From assembly GCA_052143575.1 (NCBI GenBank), contig JBKQSP010000026.1, forward strand, positions 3,187-67,186: a stretch of DNA of 64,000 nucleotides, written 5' to 3'. Source of the stretch: JAKACA01 sp052143575 (lineage in GTDB: Bacteria; Actinomycetota; Acidimicrobiia; Acidimicrobiales; Bog-793). Below, piece by piece: positions 52,842 to 62,394 of this stretch; position 1 is the first letter of the stretch; every line of letters starts with the position of its first letter. A program made the translations under genes and the position numbers. The notes beneath the pieces are model-generated. The model was not told the origin of the DNA and did no database searches. It saw nothing but the letters and a program-made list of their open reading frames with translations.

Positions 52842-54019
52842 ACGCGATCGGGGAATTGATGCGAGAGCCGTCGCCGTCGGGGCGATACGGGGAGTACGGG
52901 GGGCGTTTCGTGCCCGAATCCCTCGTGCCGGCGTGCGAGCAGCTCGACAAGGCCTTCCACCACGCCTGGAGCGATCCGGCCTTCCGCAGCGAGCTGGACC
53001 GCCTCCTTCGTGAGTACGGCGGGCGCCCGACCCCGGTCTACGAGTGCCGGCGCTTGAGCGAGCGCATCGGCCTGCGCGTCCTGTTGAAGCGGGAGGATCT
53101 CAACCACACCGGCTCCCACAAGCTGAACAACGTGATCGGTCAAGCGCTCCTCGCCGAGCGGATGGGCAAGAAGCGTCTCGTCGCCGAGACGGGCGCCGGC
53201 CAGCACGGCGTCGCCACCGCAACGGCGGCCGCGCTCTTCGGCATGTCCTGCACGGTGTACATGGGGGCCGTCGACATCGAGCGGCAGGAGCTGAACGTCT
53301 TCCGCATGCGCCTGCTCGGGGCCGAGGTCCGTAGCGTCGAGAGCGGGAGCCGGACGCTGAAGGACGCCATCAACGAGGCGCTGCGCGATTGGGTCGCCAC
53401 CGTCGGCTCCACCCACTACTGCATCGGGTCCGTGATGGGCCCCCATCCGTACCCCTTCATCGTGCGGGAGCTGCAGCGCATCGTCGGCGACGAGGCTCGC
53501 CGGCAGTGCCACGAGCTCCTCAACGCCGACCCCGACCTCGTCGTCGCCTGCGTGGGCGGCGGATCCAACGCCGCCGGCACCTTCGCCGGGTTCGTCGACT
53601 CGGGCGCCCGCCTCGTCGGTGTCGAAGCCGAAGGTGGAGCCGCCATGAGCCATGGCATCCCGGGGATCGTGCACGGCATGCGCTCGCGTTTCCTGCAAGA
53701 CGAGGATGGTCAGATCCTGGAGGCGCACTCGATCTCCGCCGGCCTCGACTATCCCGGCATCGGCCCGGAGCACGCCTTCCTCGGCGACCTCGGGCGAGCC
53801 GAGTACACGAAGGCCTCCGACAACGAGGTGCTGGCGGCCTTCCAGTTGCTGGCCGAGACGGAGGGCATCATTCCGGCGCTCGAGCCGGCCCACGCCGTCG
53901 CCTGGGTCGTGCGCGAGGCGGGTCGTTCCATCCCGGCCGACTCCACGGTGCTCATCACGATGTCCGGTCGGGGCGACAAGGACGTCGCTCTCGTCATGGA
54001 GCGGCTGGCGGGGCGATGA
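52838..54019 (+). CDS. trpB: Tryptophan synthase beta subunit
   Basis: 393 residues. PLP-Lys95 in HTGSHKLNN, 'GAGQHGVATATAAALFG', GGGSNAAGTF, and the RFLQDEDGQI and SAGLDYPGIGPEH regions. Makes tryptophan from indole and serine. ATG 52838 within the trpF stop. Confidence 0.96.
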   Translation: MNAIGELMREPSPSGRYGEYGGRFVPESLVPACEQLDKAFHHAWSDPAFRSELDRLLREYGGRPTPVYECRRLSERIGLRVLLKREDLNHTGSHKLNNVIGQALLAERMGKKRLVAETGAGQHGVATATAAALFGMSCTVYMGAVDIERQELNVFRMRLLGAEVRSVESGSRTLKDAINEALRDWVATVGSTHYCIGSVMGPHPYPFIVRELQRIVGDEARRQCHELLNADPDLVVACVGGGSNAAGTFAGFVDSGARLVGVEAEGGAAMSHGIPGIVHGMRSRFLQDEDGQILEAHSISAGLDYPGIGPEHAFLGDLGRAEYTKASDNEVLAAFQLLAETEGIIPALEPAHAVAWVVREAGRSIPADSTVLITMSGRGDKDVALVMERLAGR

Positions 54020-54089
54020 GCTCGCCGATGCGGACCAGTCATGAAGCCGGACCAGCCATGAGTGTGTGCCTGACGAGAGAGGTGGCCGA

Positions 54090-54872
54090 GTGACACAGCG
54101 TGCAGAGTTGGAGGCGACCCTGCGCCAGCATCGCGACGACGGGCGCAAGCTCCTTGTTCCCTATGTGACCGGCGGGCTCGGCACCGACTGGGTGGCGACG
54201 CTCGAAGCGGTGTCGGCCGCCGGGGCGGACGCTATCGAGGTCGGCCTCCCCTTCAGCGACCCCATGATGGACGGTCTGGTCATCCAAAAGGCGTCCGTCG
54301 ACGCCCTGGCGCAGGGCGCCACGGCGCACGGGATCATCGCCGAGATCGCCGCAGCCGACGTCGCCATCCCCGTGGCCGTCATGACCTACTACAACATCGT
54401 GGCCCGCATGGGCCACCGCCGCATGGCACAGCTGCTGAACGAGGCCGGCGTCACGGGAGCCATCGTGCCGGATCTGCCGGTGGAGGAGCTGGACGGCTGG
54501 GCGGTCGAGGCCGAACACGCCGGCGTCGCCACGGTCCTGCTCGCCGCCCCCACGACACCCCCGGAGCGGTTGAAGATGATCGCCGAGCGGGCGAGAGGTT
54601 TCTTGTACGCCGTCGGCTTGATGGGCGTGACGGGCGAGCGGGTCGATCTCGCCTCGAGCGCAGCGGAGATCGCCGGTCGCTGCAAGGCCGTGACCGATCT
54701 GCCCGTGCTCGTCGGTGTCGGCATCTCGACGCCCGCCCAGGCGGCAGAGGTGAGCAAGGTGGCGGACGGTGTCGTCATCGGCTCGGCTCTCGTGCACCGC
54801 ATCCTCGACGGGTGTGGCCCCGACGGTGCGGCGCAGCTCGTGAAGGAGTTCCGGGCGGCGCTCGACGGCTGA
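54090..54872 (+). CDS. trpA: Tryptophan synthase alpha subunit
   Basis: 260 residues. Catalytic Glu in EVGLPFSDPMMDG and Asp in the same segment; 'PYVTGGLGTDWVATLEAV', 'PDLPVEELDGW', 'GVGISTPAQAAEVSKVADGVVIGSALV'. GTG 54090 is preceded by GAGAGGTGG. It follows trpB after 70 bp, a larger gap than elsewhere in the cluster; the frame is also open back to GTG 54066. Confidence 0.94.
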   Translation: MTQRAELEATLRQHRDDGRKLLVPYVTGGLGTDWVATLEAVSAAGADAIEVGLPFSDPMMDGLVIQKASVDALAQGATAHGIIAEIAAADVAIPVAVMTYYNIVARMGHRRMAQLLNEAGVTGAIVPDLPVEELDGWAVEAEHAGVATVLLAAPTTPPERLKMIAERARGFLYAVGLMGVTGERVDLASSAAEIAGRCKAVTDLPVLVGVGISTPAQAAEVSKVADGVVIGSALVHRILDGCGPDGAAQLVKEFRAALDG

Positions 54873-54952
54873 GAGCGGCAGGCGAGCGCGGCCCGCCGGA
54901 ACGCCGAAAGGCCGGACCGCCGCGTCGCCCGCATCGCCGCATCGGCGTCGTT

Positions 54953-54986
54953 TGCATAATTATGCATGAGCCTGAATAATGATGCC
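54953..54986 (+). promoter_or_regulatory. Tandem ARG boxes upstream of argC (ArgR operator)
   Basis: Box 1 TGCATAATTATGCA (54953-54966) is a perfect palindrome, box 2 TGAATAATGATGCC (54973-54986) a weaker one; centres are 20 bp apart, close to the two-turn spacing of paired ARG boxes. Both carry AATAAT-like -10 elements about 7 nt before an in-frame ATG, so ArgR bound here would block transcription, and the mRNA may be leaderless. Confidence 0.8.
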
Positions 54987-56000
54987 ATGAAGTGTGGTGT
55001 CGTCGGGGCGACCGGCTACCTCGGTGCTGAGCTGCTCCGGCTCCTGGCGGATCATCCCTTTCTCGACGTCGCCGTCACCCAGGCGGACTCGACGGCCGGA
55101 TCGGCCATCGGGGAGATCTACCCGGCGCTCGGACGCGCCTACCCAGATCTCGTCATCGGCGGCCTCGACCCCGGTGCCCTCGAGCAGCTCGACGCCGTCT
55201 TCGTGGCGCTCCCATCCGGTACGTCGCAGAAGGTCGTGGCCGCTCTCGCCGGGCGCGTGCGTCTCGTCGTCGATCTCGGGGCCGACTTCCGCCTGCAGGA
55301 CACCACGGCCTACCCGAAGTGGTACGGCTGGGAGCACTCGGTTCCCGAGCTGCTGCCATCGGTCGTGTACGGCCTGCCCGAGCTGTACCGGCAGCAGCTC
55401 GTCGGTGCCGGCCTCGTGGCTGCGCCCGGTTGCTACGTGACGGCGGCCGCCATCGGACTGCGCCCACTCGTGGCCGGCGGCTTCCTCGAGACCGAGGGCA
55501 TCATCGTCGACGGCGTCAGCGGGACCTCGGGGGCGGGCAAGTCGCCGTCGCCCAACCTGCATCACGCCCTCGCCAACGAGCGAGTCGTGGCCTACGGCGT
55601 CCTCGACCATCGCCACACGCCCGAGATGGAGCAGGTGATCGGCGCAAGCGTGCTCTTCACGCCGCATCTCGCCCCCATGACGAGAGGCGTCCTGGCGACG
55701 TGCTACGCCCGCCCGGCGCGTCCGGTCACGACGGAGTCTGTGCTGGCGGCCCTCGCCGAGGCCTACAGGGGCGAGCCGTTCGTCAACGTCACGGCCGGCC
55801 TGCCTTCGACGGCTGACGCCTACGGCTCGAACGTCGTCCACGTGACGGCGCGAGCCGACGATCGCACCGGATGGGTGATCGTTCTGTCGGCGATCGACAA
55901 CCTCGTGAAGGGCGGCTCCGGCCAGGCGATCCAGGCGGCCAACGTCGCCCTCGGCCTTGAAGAAACCTCCGGCCTGCCTCGCGCCGGCCTCTCACCGTGA
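54987..56000 (+). CDS. argC: N-acetyl-gamma-glutamyl-phosphate reductase
   Basis: 337 residues from the ATG at 54987 (MKCGVVGATGYLG). Catalytic Cys149 in APGCYVTAA; 'GTSGAGKSPSPNLHHALAN' and 'HRHTPEMEQ' are family segments. Reduces N-acetylglutamyl phosphate in arginine synthesis. An upstream in-frame ATG at 54966 adds seven residues lying within the ARG box. Next gene is argB, not argJ, with 4-bp overlap. Confidence 0.93.
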   Translation: MKCGVVGATGYLGAELLRLLADHPFLDVAVTQADSTAGSAIGEIYPALGRAYPDLVIGGLDPGALEQLDAVFVALPSGTSQKVVAALAGRVRLVVDLGADFRLQDTTAYPKWYGWEHSVPELLPSVVYGLPELYRQQLVGAGLVAAPGCYVTAAAIGLRPLVAGGFLETEGIIVDGVSGTSGAGKSPSPNLHHALANERVVAYGVLDHRHTPEMEQVIGASVLFTPHLAPMTRGVLATCYARPARPVTTESVLAALAEAYRGEPFVNVTAGLPSTADAYGSNVVHVTARADDRTGWVIVLSAIDNLVKGGSGQAIQAANVALGLEETSGLPRAGLSP

Positions 56001-56902
56001 CCACGACGGGGGCGGACCCCGAAGGCGCGGCGTCAGCGGCCGCCGGCCTCTCCGTCGCAACGAAGGCCGCCGTGCTGTGCGACGCCCTCCCGTACATCCG
56101 GCGTTTTGCCGGCAGGGTGGTTGTCGTCAAGTACGGCGGCAGCGCCATCGGTGACGAGCAGCTGACGCTGCGGCGTTTCGCCGAGGACATCGTCTTGCTG
56201 CGCTCGATCGGGATGCTCCCCGTCGTCGTGCATGGGGGCGGGCCGCAGATCGGAGCCCTCATGGAGCGGCTCGGCAAGGTGCCGGAGTTCCGAGACGGCC
56301 TGCGCGTCACCGACGCCGAGACGCTCGACATCGCCCGCATGGTGCTCGTCGGGAAAGTGAACCGGGACATCGTCGGGGCGATCAACGTGCACGGGCCGCT
56401 CGCCGTCGGACTCTCGGGTGAGGACGCCGGGCTCATCGTGGCCTCGCAGCGGGATCCCTCCCTCGGCTACGTCGGCGACGTCGACTCCGTCGACTCGTCC
56501 ATCCTGCGCCGCCTCGTGGCCGAGGGACTCGTGCCCGTCGTGGCGACGATCGGCTCCGATCTCACCGGCCAGGCCTACAACATCAATGCCGACACGGTCG
56601 CCGGTGCCGTCGCCGAGTCGCTCGAGGCGGAGAAGCTCATCTTCCTGACCGACGTCGACGGCATCCGCCAGGAGCCGGCAAACGCCGCGACGCTCATCTC
56701 GAGGCTGGCGGCCGACGACGTCGACGGCCTCATCGCGGCGGGCGTCATCGCCGGCGGCATGATCCCGAAGGCGCAGGCGTGCGCCTGGGCCGTCCGCCAC
56801 GGTGTCGCCAGCGCCCACGTCCTCGACGGCCGCGTCGAGCACGCCCTCATCCTCGAGCTGCTCACACCGGAAGGAGTCGGCACCATGGTGGTCCCGAAGT
56901 GA
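55997..56902 (+). CDS. argB: N-acetylglutamate kinase
   Basis: 301 residues of the amino acid kinase fold. VVVKYGGSAIGD, HGGGPQIGALMERLG, 'NINADTVAGAVAESL' and 'IPKAQACAWAV' are clear. Phosphorylates N-acetylglutamate; in arginine-producing Actinobacteria usually the feedback target. GTG 55997 lies in the argC stop codon. Confidence 0.95.
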   Translation: MTTTGADPEGAASAAAGLSVATKAAVLCDALPYIRRFAGRVVVVKYGGSAIGDEQLTLRRFAEDIVLLRSIGMLPVVVHGGGPQIGALMERLGKVPEFRDGLRVTDAETLDIARMVLVGKVNRDIVGAINVHGPLAVGLSGEDAGLIVASQRDPSLGYVGDVDSVDSSILRRLVAEGLVPVVATIGSDLTGQAYNINADTVAGAVAESLEAEKLIFLTDVDGIRQEPANAATLISRLAADDVDGLIAAGVIAGGMIPKAQACAWAVRHGVASAHVLDGRVEHALILELLTPEGVGTMVVPK

Positions 56903-58104
56903 CACCCAAACCGGTACAAACGCCCATCCTCATGGAGACCTACCCGCCGCCGCCCGTCACCTTCGTGAGCGGCAGCGGCACGGTCCTCGTCGACTCAGAC
57001 GGCAAGCATTACCTCGACTTCCTGTCCGGCCTGGCGGTCACCTCGCTCGGGCATGCTCATCCGCACGTCGCCGTGGCGGTCGAGCACCAGGCGAACCGGC
57101 TCGTGCACGTGTCCAACCTCTTCGGCAACGAGCTCGGGCCGCGCCTCGCCCGCACGATCGACCGCCTCGTCGGAGACGGCCAGCCGGCTGGAGGTCGCGT
57201 GTTCTTCGGCAATTCCGGCGCGGAGGCGAACGAATGCGCCATCAAACTGGCGCGCCGCTACTTCAGCCGCGCGGTGCCCGCCGGGCAGGCTGCCCGCTAC
57301 GTCGTCGTCTCCGCCCACGGGTCGTTCCATGGTCGGACGCTGGCGACGTTGCACGCCACGGGCCAGTCCTCCAAGCACGTGGGGTTCGCGCCGATGCCGG
57401 AGGGTTTCGAGCATGCGGACTTCGGCGATGTGGCGGCACTGGAGGAGGCGACGAGCGGAGCGACGGTGGCCGCCGTCCTCCTCGAAGCCATCCAAGGGGA
57501 AGGCGGTGTGGTGCCGTCACCGCCCGGGTACCTGAAGGCCGTGCGGGATCTCTGCGACGAGCGCGGCATCCTCCTCATCGTCGACGAAATCCAGACGGGC
57601 CTCGGCCGAACAGGGCGCTGGTTCGCCTTTCAGGGAGCCGACATCGCGCCCGACATCGTGACGATGGCAAAGGCGCTCGGCAACGGCTTCCCGATCGGCG
57701 CCTGCTGGGCGCGCGGCGACGTGGCGGCCGCTTTCCAGCCCGGCGACCACGGCAGCACGTTCGGCGGGCAACCGCTCGCCTGTGCGGCTGCGATCGCCAC
57801 GCTCGAGGTCATGGAGGAGATGGACGCCCCTGCGGCGGCGACGGCCGCCGGCAAGCACCTCACCGAAGGGCTGCTCACCATCGCGGGCGTGTCCGACGTG
57901 CGCGGGGCCGGTCTGCTCCTCGGGGTCCTGCTGGAGCCTGGGATCGACGCCACGGCCGCCGTCCGGACATCCCTCGAGCGCGGCCTCGTCGTGAACGCCC
58001 CTGTGCCGGGCGTCATCCGCCTCGCCCCGCCGCTCAACGTCTCGGCGGCCGAGATCGATGAGGCCGTCGCCATCCTGCGAAGCGTCATGGAGGAGCTCGT
58101 ATGA
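56899..58104 (+). CDS. argD: Acetylornithine aminotransferase
   Basis: 401-residue class III PLP aminotransferase: 'YLDFLSGLAVTSLGHAHP', 'NSGAEANECAIKLARR', 'VDEIQTGLGRTG', PLP Lys in MAKALGNGFPIG and 'HGSTFGGQPLACAAAIATLEV'. Converts N-acetylglutamate semialdehyde. GTG 56899 in the argB stop; the frame is open upstream but begins inside argB. Confidence 0.94.
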   Translation: MTPKPVQTPILMETYPPPPVTFVSGSGTVLVDSDGKHYLDFLSGLAVTSLGHAHPHVAVAVEHQANRLVHVSNLFGNELGPRLARTIDRLVGDGQPAGGRVFFGNSGAEANECAIKLARRYFSRAVPAGQAARYVVVSAHGSFHGRTLATLHATGQSSKHVGFAPMPEGFEHADFGDVAALEEATSGATVAAVLLEAIQGEGGVVPSPPGYLKAVRDLCDERGILLIVDEIQTGLGRTGRWFAFQGADIAPDIVTMAKALGNGFPIGACWARGDVAAAFQPGDHGSTFGGQPLACAAAIATLEVMEEMDAPAAATAAGKHLTEGLLTIAGVSDVRGAGLLLGVLLEPGIDATAAVRTSLERGLVVNAPVPGVIRLAPPLNVSAAEIDEAVAILRSVMEELV

Positions 58105-59042
58105 CACGTCACCTGCTCACGATGTCCGATCTGCGTCCGGCCGAGCTGGCCGACGTGCTGAATCGCTCAGACGCCCCACCGTCCGCACGCGTGCTCGACG
58201 GCCGTGGTGTCGCCCTGCTCTTCGAGCATCCCTCTGCCCGGACCCGAAACGCCTGCGAGATGGCGGTCGTGCAGCTGGGGGGCCATCCCGTGACGATTCG
58301 GGGCGAGGAGGTGGGCATCGACCGGCGTGAGACGGCCGAGGACGTCGCCCGCACGCTGGCGTGCTACCACGCCGTCATCGCCGCCCGCGTCGAGCGGCAT
58401 GGCACGCTCGAGCGCATGGCAGCCGCCCTCGACGCCGCCGACGAGAGTGTCCCGGTCGTCAACCTGCTCTCCGACCGTGAGCACCCGCTGCAGGCGATCG
58501 CCGATGTGCTCACGATCCGCCAGCACTTCGGCGATCTCGACGGCCGTGTCATCGCCTTCATCGGCGACGCCAACAACGTCTGCCGCTCGCTCATCGGGGC
58601 GGCCTCGAAGATGGGGACGCACGTGCGAGTCGCCTCGCCGGCCGGCTACGGGGTCGAGGACGGCCCGGCGATGCCCGAGGACTGGCTCGTCGAGAGCTTC
58701 CACTCCCCGCAGGAAGCCGCCGACGGGGCCGACGTCCTCTACACCGACGTTTGGACCTCGATGGGCCAGGAGGAGGAGAAGGTGGCCCGGCGCCAGGTCT
58801 TCGCCGGCTACACCGTCGACGAGGCCCTCGTCGCGCAGGCGTCGCCGCACGCCATCGTGCTGCACTGCCTGCCCGCCCACCGCGGTGAGGAGATCACCGA
58901 CGGCGTCCTCGGCGGGCCACAGAGCCGCGTGTGGCAGCAGGCGACGAACCGCATGCACGCCACACGAGGATTGCTCGAGTTCCTCACGCTGGAGGCGGAG
59001 GCGAGCGGCCATCACGAGCACGGCCTGGAGGTGCCGGCATGA
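58101..59042 (+). CDS. argF: Ornithine carbamoyltransferase
   Basis: 313 residues. Carbamoyl-phosphate loop reads EHPSARTRN (canonical STRTR with Ala for Thr), HPLQA, 'DVWTSMGQEEEK' and HCLPAHRG with the ornithine-side Cys. The substitution is at a CP-binding site but looks tolerated in close relatives; I note it only. ATG in the argD stop. Confidence 0.92.
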   Translation: MTRHLLTMSDLRPAELADVLNRSDAPPSARVLDGRGVALLFEHPSARTRNACEMAVVQLGGHPVTIRGEEVGIDRRETAEDVARTLACYHAVIAARVERHGTLERMAAALDAADESVPVVNLLSDREHPLQAIADVLTIRQHFGDLDGRVIAFIGDANNVCRSLIGAASKMGTHVRVASPAGYGVEDGPAMPEDWLVESFHSPQEAADGADVLYTDVWTSMGQEEEKVARRQVFAGYTVDEALVAQASPHAIVLHCLPAHRGEEITDGVLGGPQSRVWQQATNRMHATRGLLEFLTLEAEASGHHEHGLEVPA

Positions 59043-59581
59043 GCGAGGCAGGCATGACGGCCGCCGCTGAGGAGGTTGACGACCTCAGCGGGAGCATGGC
59101 CGACGAAACCATCAGGAAGGTCTCCAAGGCGCGACGACGACACGTGATCGCCCAGCTCCTGACGGATCACACCGTCACGAGTCAGGAGCAGCTCGCCGAT
59201 CTGCTCGCCGTCGAGGGCATCTACGCCACGCAGGCCACGGTCTCGCGCGACCTCGAGGAGATCGGCGCCCTCAAGGTGCGAGTCCACGGCATGGAGCGAA
59301 CGGTGTACGCCCTCGCCGAGCTGCCGAAGGATCAGGTCGTGCCCACCGAGCACCTCCGCCGGGTCCTCGGGGAGTGGGTCGTCGATGTGGCCTCCTCGGG
59401 CAACCTCGTCGTCTTGCGAACGCCGCCGGGCTCCGCTCACGTCGTGGCTTCGGCTCTCGACCGGACGAGTGTCGCCGGTGTCATCGGGACGGTCGCCGGC
59501 GACGACACCGTCCTCGTGGTGGCCGCCGAGGACGGCGGGGCTGCCCTGGCGGATCGCCTGACCGAGATCGCCGGCTTGTAG
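59039..59581 (+). CDS. argR: Arginine repressor
   Basis: 180 residues with a ~25-residue acidic tail, then winged-HTH 'TSQEQLADLLAVEGIYATQATVSRDLEEIGALKVR' and C-terminal hexamerisation/arginine-binding IGTVAGDDTVLV. ATG 59039 overlaps the argF stop. Expected to bind the ARG boxes before argC, so the operon is auto-controlled. 219 bp follow before argG. Confidence 0.94.
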   Translation: MSEAGMTAAAEEVDDLSGSMADETIRKVSKARRRHVIAQLLTDHTVTSQEQLADLLAVEGIYATQATVSRDLEEIGALKVRVHGMERTVYALAELPKDQVVPTEHLRRVLGEWVVDVASSGNLVVLRTPPGSAHVVASALDRTSVAGVIGTVAGDDTVLVVAAEDGGAALADRLTEIAGL

Positions 59582-59800
59582 GGCTCGGTCGGTCACGGGG
59601 CGTCGGTCGTCGGCGTCCGGTCGTCGAGGCCCTGGTCGATGAAGCCCCCGTCGTCGAGGTCCGGTCGCAGCGCTTGTCGAAGGTCCGGTCGGCCGCTCCG
59701 GTGCGGTCGCCGGCGAGATTGCATGCAGTCAGAGAATCAGTACGCTCGGCGCCGAGCCGAGGGAGACGGCGCCAGGCGCCGAGGAGGAAGGTCGATTCAC

Positions 59801-61009
59801 ATGGGACCCCGCGTGGTGCTCGCATACTCAGGAGGCCTCGACACATCGGTGGCCGTCCACTGGCTCGGAGCCGAGCTCGGCTACGAGGTCATCGCTGTCG
59901 CCGTCGACGTCGGCCAAGGCGGTGACGTCGGTCCCCTCCCCGAGCGGGCGCGAGCCGCCGGCGCGATCGAAGCCGTCGTCATCGACGCCAAGGAGGAGTT
60001 CGCCCGCGAGATCCTCCTGCCCTCACTCGCCGCCAATGCCCGCTACGAAGGTCGCTACCCGCTCGTCTCGGCTCTCTCGCGACCGATCATCGTGAAGCAC
60101 CTCGTCGCAACGGCCCGCCAGTTCGGGGCCGTCGCCGTCGCCCACGGCTGCACCGGCAAGGGCAACGACCAGGTCCGTTTCGACGTGGCGACACGGGCGC
60201 TCGCCCCCGACCTCGACATCGTCGCCCCCGTCCGCACCTGGGGCATGACGCGTGAGCAGACGATCGGCTATGCGGAGAAGCACGACCTCCCGATTACGAT
60301 CTCTCGTGAGCGCATCTACTCGATCGACGAGAACCTCTGGGGTCGCTCCATCGAGTGCGGCATCCTCGAGGACCCCTGGGAGGCGCCCCCTGCGGACGTG
60401 TTCACCCGCACGGTGCCGACGGCGACCGAGACCTTCGAGGTCGTGGTGGGCTTCGAGGGCGGGGTGCCCGTCAGCCTCGACGGCGAGCGACTCGGGCTCG
60501 TGGAGCTCATCGGCCGCATCGACGCCGCCGCCGGCTCGATCGGTTTCGGCCGCGTCGACATGGTGGAGGGCCGCCGCGTCGGTATCAAGAGCCGCGAGGT
60601 CTACGAGTGCCCAGGGGCACTCGCCCTCATCGCGGCTCACCTCGATCTCGAGGGCATGACGCTCGAGCGTGACGTGGCACATGAGAAGGCGCGTCTCGAG
60701 CCCCGATTCGCCGAGCTCGCCTACGACGGCCACTGGTACTCGCCGCTTCGCGAGGCCGTCTCGGCCTTCATGGCAAGCACACAGCGCTTCGTCACCGGTG
60801 AGGTGCGCTTGCGCCTCACGCCAGGCGGAGGCCTCGAGGTCGTCGGCCGGCGCAGCCCGGTCGGCCTCTACGTCCACGACCTTGCCACCTACGACGCCGC
60901 CGACACGTTCCGTCACGACGACGCCGAAGGCTTCGTGCGACTGTTCGGCCTCGGGATCGAGACCTGGGCCGCCCGCCAGGGTGCACTCGGGGAGACGCCC
61001 GGCTCATGA
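59801..61009 (+). CDS. argG: Argininosuccinate synthase
   Basis: 402 residues. ATP pyrophosphatase P-loop AYSGGLDTSV, GCTGKGNDQVRFD, and 'IKSREVYECPGALAL'. ATG 59801 with GAGGAGGAAG ribosome site about 10 nt upstream. The 219-bp gap before it likely contains its own promoter; a TGCATGCA palindrome at 59720-59727 might be a weak ArgR site. Overlaps argH by 4 bp. Confidence 0.95.
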   Translation: MGPRVVLAYSGGLDTSVAVHWLGAELGYEVIAVAVDVGQGGDVGPLPERARAAGAIEAVVIDAKEEFAREILLPSLAANARYEGRYPLVSALSRPIIVKHLVATARQFGAVAVAHGCTGKGNDQVRFDVATRALAPDLDIVAPVRTWGMTREQTIGYAEKHDLPITISRERIYSIDENLWGRSIECGILEDPWEAPPADVFTRTVPTATETFEVVVGFEGGVPVSLDGERLGLVELIGRIDAAAGSIGFGRVDMVEGRRVGIKSREVYECPGALALIAAHLDLEGMTLERDVAHEKARLEPRFAELAYDGHWYSPLREAVSAFMASTQRFVTGEVRLRLTPGGGLEVVGRRSPVGLYVHDLATYDAADTFRHDDAEGFVRLFGLGIETWAARQGALGETPGS

Positions 61010-62394
61010 CGTTGTGGGCCCCCCGTATGGGCGTCCCTCCCGCCGAGGACATGATGGCCTTCACGGCCAGCCTCTCGTTCGACCGTCGCCTGGCGCCGAG
61101 CGACATCCAAGGTTCGATGGCCCATGTGCGGGGCCTCGGCCGAGTTGGCATCTTGGTTGCCGCCGAGACGACGGCTCTGCTCGAGGCGCTGCAGCGCACC
61201 GGTGACGAGCTCGCGAGGGGCGTGTTCGAGTTCGAGCCCGGAGACGAGGACATCCACACCGCCATTGAACGACGCGTGCGGCAGCTTGCGGGCGACGTCG
61301 GCGCCAAGTTGCACACCGGCCGCAGCCGGAACGACCAGGTGGCGACGGCTCTGCGCCTCTACGTCCGCGACGAGCTGGCGCGCATCGCCGACCTGGTCCT
61401 CGAGCTGCAGCGCACCCTGCTGCGCCGTGCCAACGAGGCCGGCCAGACCTACCTGCCCGGCTACACCCACCTGCAGCGAGCGCAGCCGATCTTGCTCGCC
61501 CATCAGATCCTCGCCCATGGGTGGGCCTTCAGCCGTGACCTCGACCGCCTGCTGGCGACGCTCGCCCGTATGGACGTCTCGCCTCTCGGTGCGGCCGCCC
61601 TGGCGGGCAGCTCCCTGCCCCTCGACGCCGACGGCGTGGCGGCCGACCTGGGTTTCTCGGCGCGGTTCGAGAACTCGCTCGATGCCGTCAGCGACCGGGA
61701 CTTCCTCGCCGAGGCGCTCTTCGACATCGCCCTCATCGGCGTCCACCTCTCACGCATCGGTGAGGAAGTCGTGATCTTCTCCACCGAGGAGTTCGGCTTC
61801 CTCCGCCTCGACGATGCCTGGGCGACGGGCAGCTCGATGCTCCCCCAGAAGAAGAACCCGGACGTCGCCGAGCTGGCGCGCGGCAAAGCTGGGCGGCTCA
61901 TCGGCCACCTCGTCGGCTTCCTGACGACGCTGAAGGGACTCCCGCTCGCCTACAACCGGGACCTGCAGGAGGACAAGGAGCCGTTCTTCGATGCGTCCGA
62001 CCAGATCAGCCTCGCCCTCGTGGCGGTCGAAGGGCTGCTGTCGACGATGAAGTACAACACCGAGCGCATGCAAGCCGCCGCCGACGGTGCCGCCATGGCG
62101 GCCGTCGAGCTCGCCGAGTGGCTCGTGGCCGGCGGCATGGGCTTCCGAGACGCCTACGACCTGGTGGGGGCGCTCGTACGCGAGTCGATCGAGCGGGGCG
62201 TCCCCATGGCCGAGCTGATCGAATCGCACCCCGCCTTCGGAACCGACGCCCTCAGCCTGCTCGAGCCGGTGGCGGCATTGCGCCGGCGCCGAACAGCCGG
62301 CAGCTCCGGCCCCGACGCCGTCGCCGTGCAACTCGAGCGCTTCGCCGCCCGCTTGAAGGAGGACACCGAGCGGGTGGCGCCCTGGCACCCCTGA
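61006..62394 (+). CDS. argH: Argininosuccinate lyase
   Basis: 462 residues. Fumarase/aspartase superfamily signature GSSMLPQKKNP, HTGRSRNDQVATALRLYVRD and 'GYTHLQRAQPI' with the catalytic His. Final step of arginine synthesis. ATG 61006 in the argG stop. Its own 3' end runs into the glycosylase reading frame. Confidence 0.95.
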   Translation: MTLWAPRMGVPPAEDMMAFTASLSFDRRLAPSDIQGSMAHVRGLGRVGILVAAETTALLEALQRTGDELARGVFEFEPGDEDIHTAIERRVRQLAGDVGAKLHTGRSRNDQVATALRLYVRDELARIADLVLELQRTLLRRANEAGQTYLPGYTHLQRAQPILLAHQILAHGWAFSRDLDRLLATLARMDVSPLGAAALAGSSLPLDADGVAADLGFSARFENSLDAVSDRDFLAEALFDIALIGVHLSRIGEEVVIFSTEEFGFLRLDDAWATGSSMLPQKKNPDVAELARGKAGRLIGHLVGFLTTLKGLPLAYNRDLQEDKEPFFDASDQISLALVAVEGLLSTMKYNTERMQAAADGAAMAAVELAEWLVAGGMGFRDAYDLVGALVRESIERGVPMAELIESHPAFGTDALSLLEPVAALRRRRTAGSSGPDAVAVQLERFAARLKEDTERVAPWHP

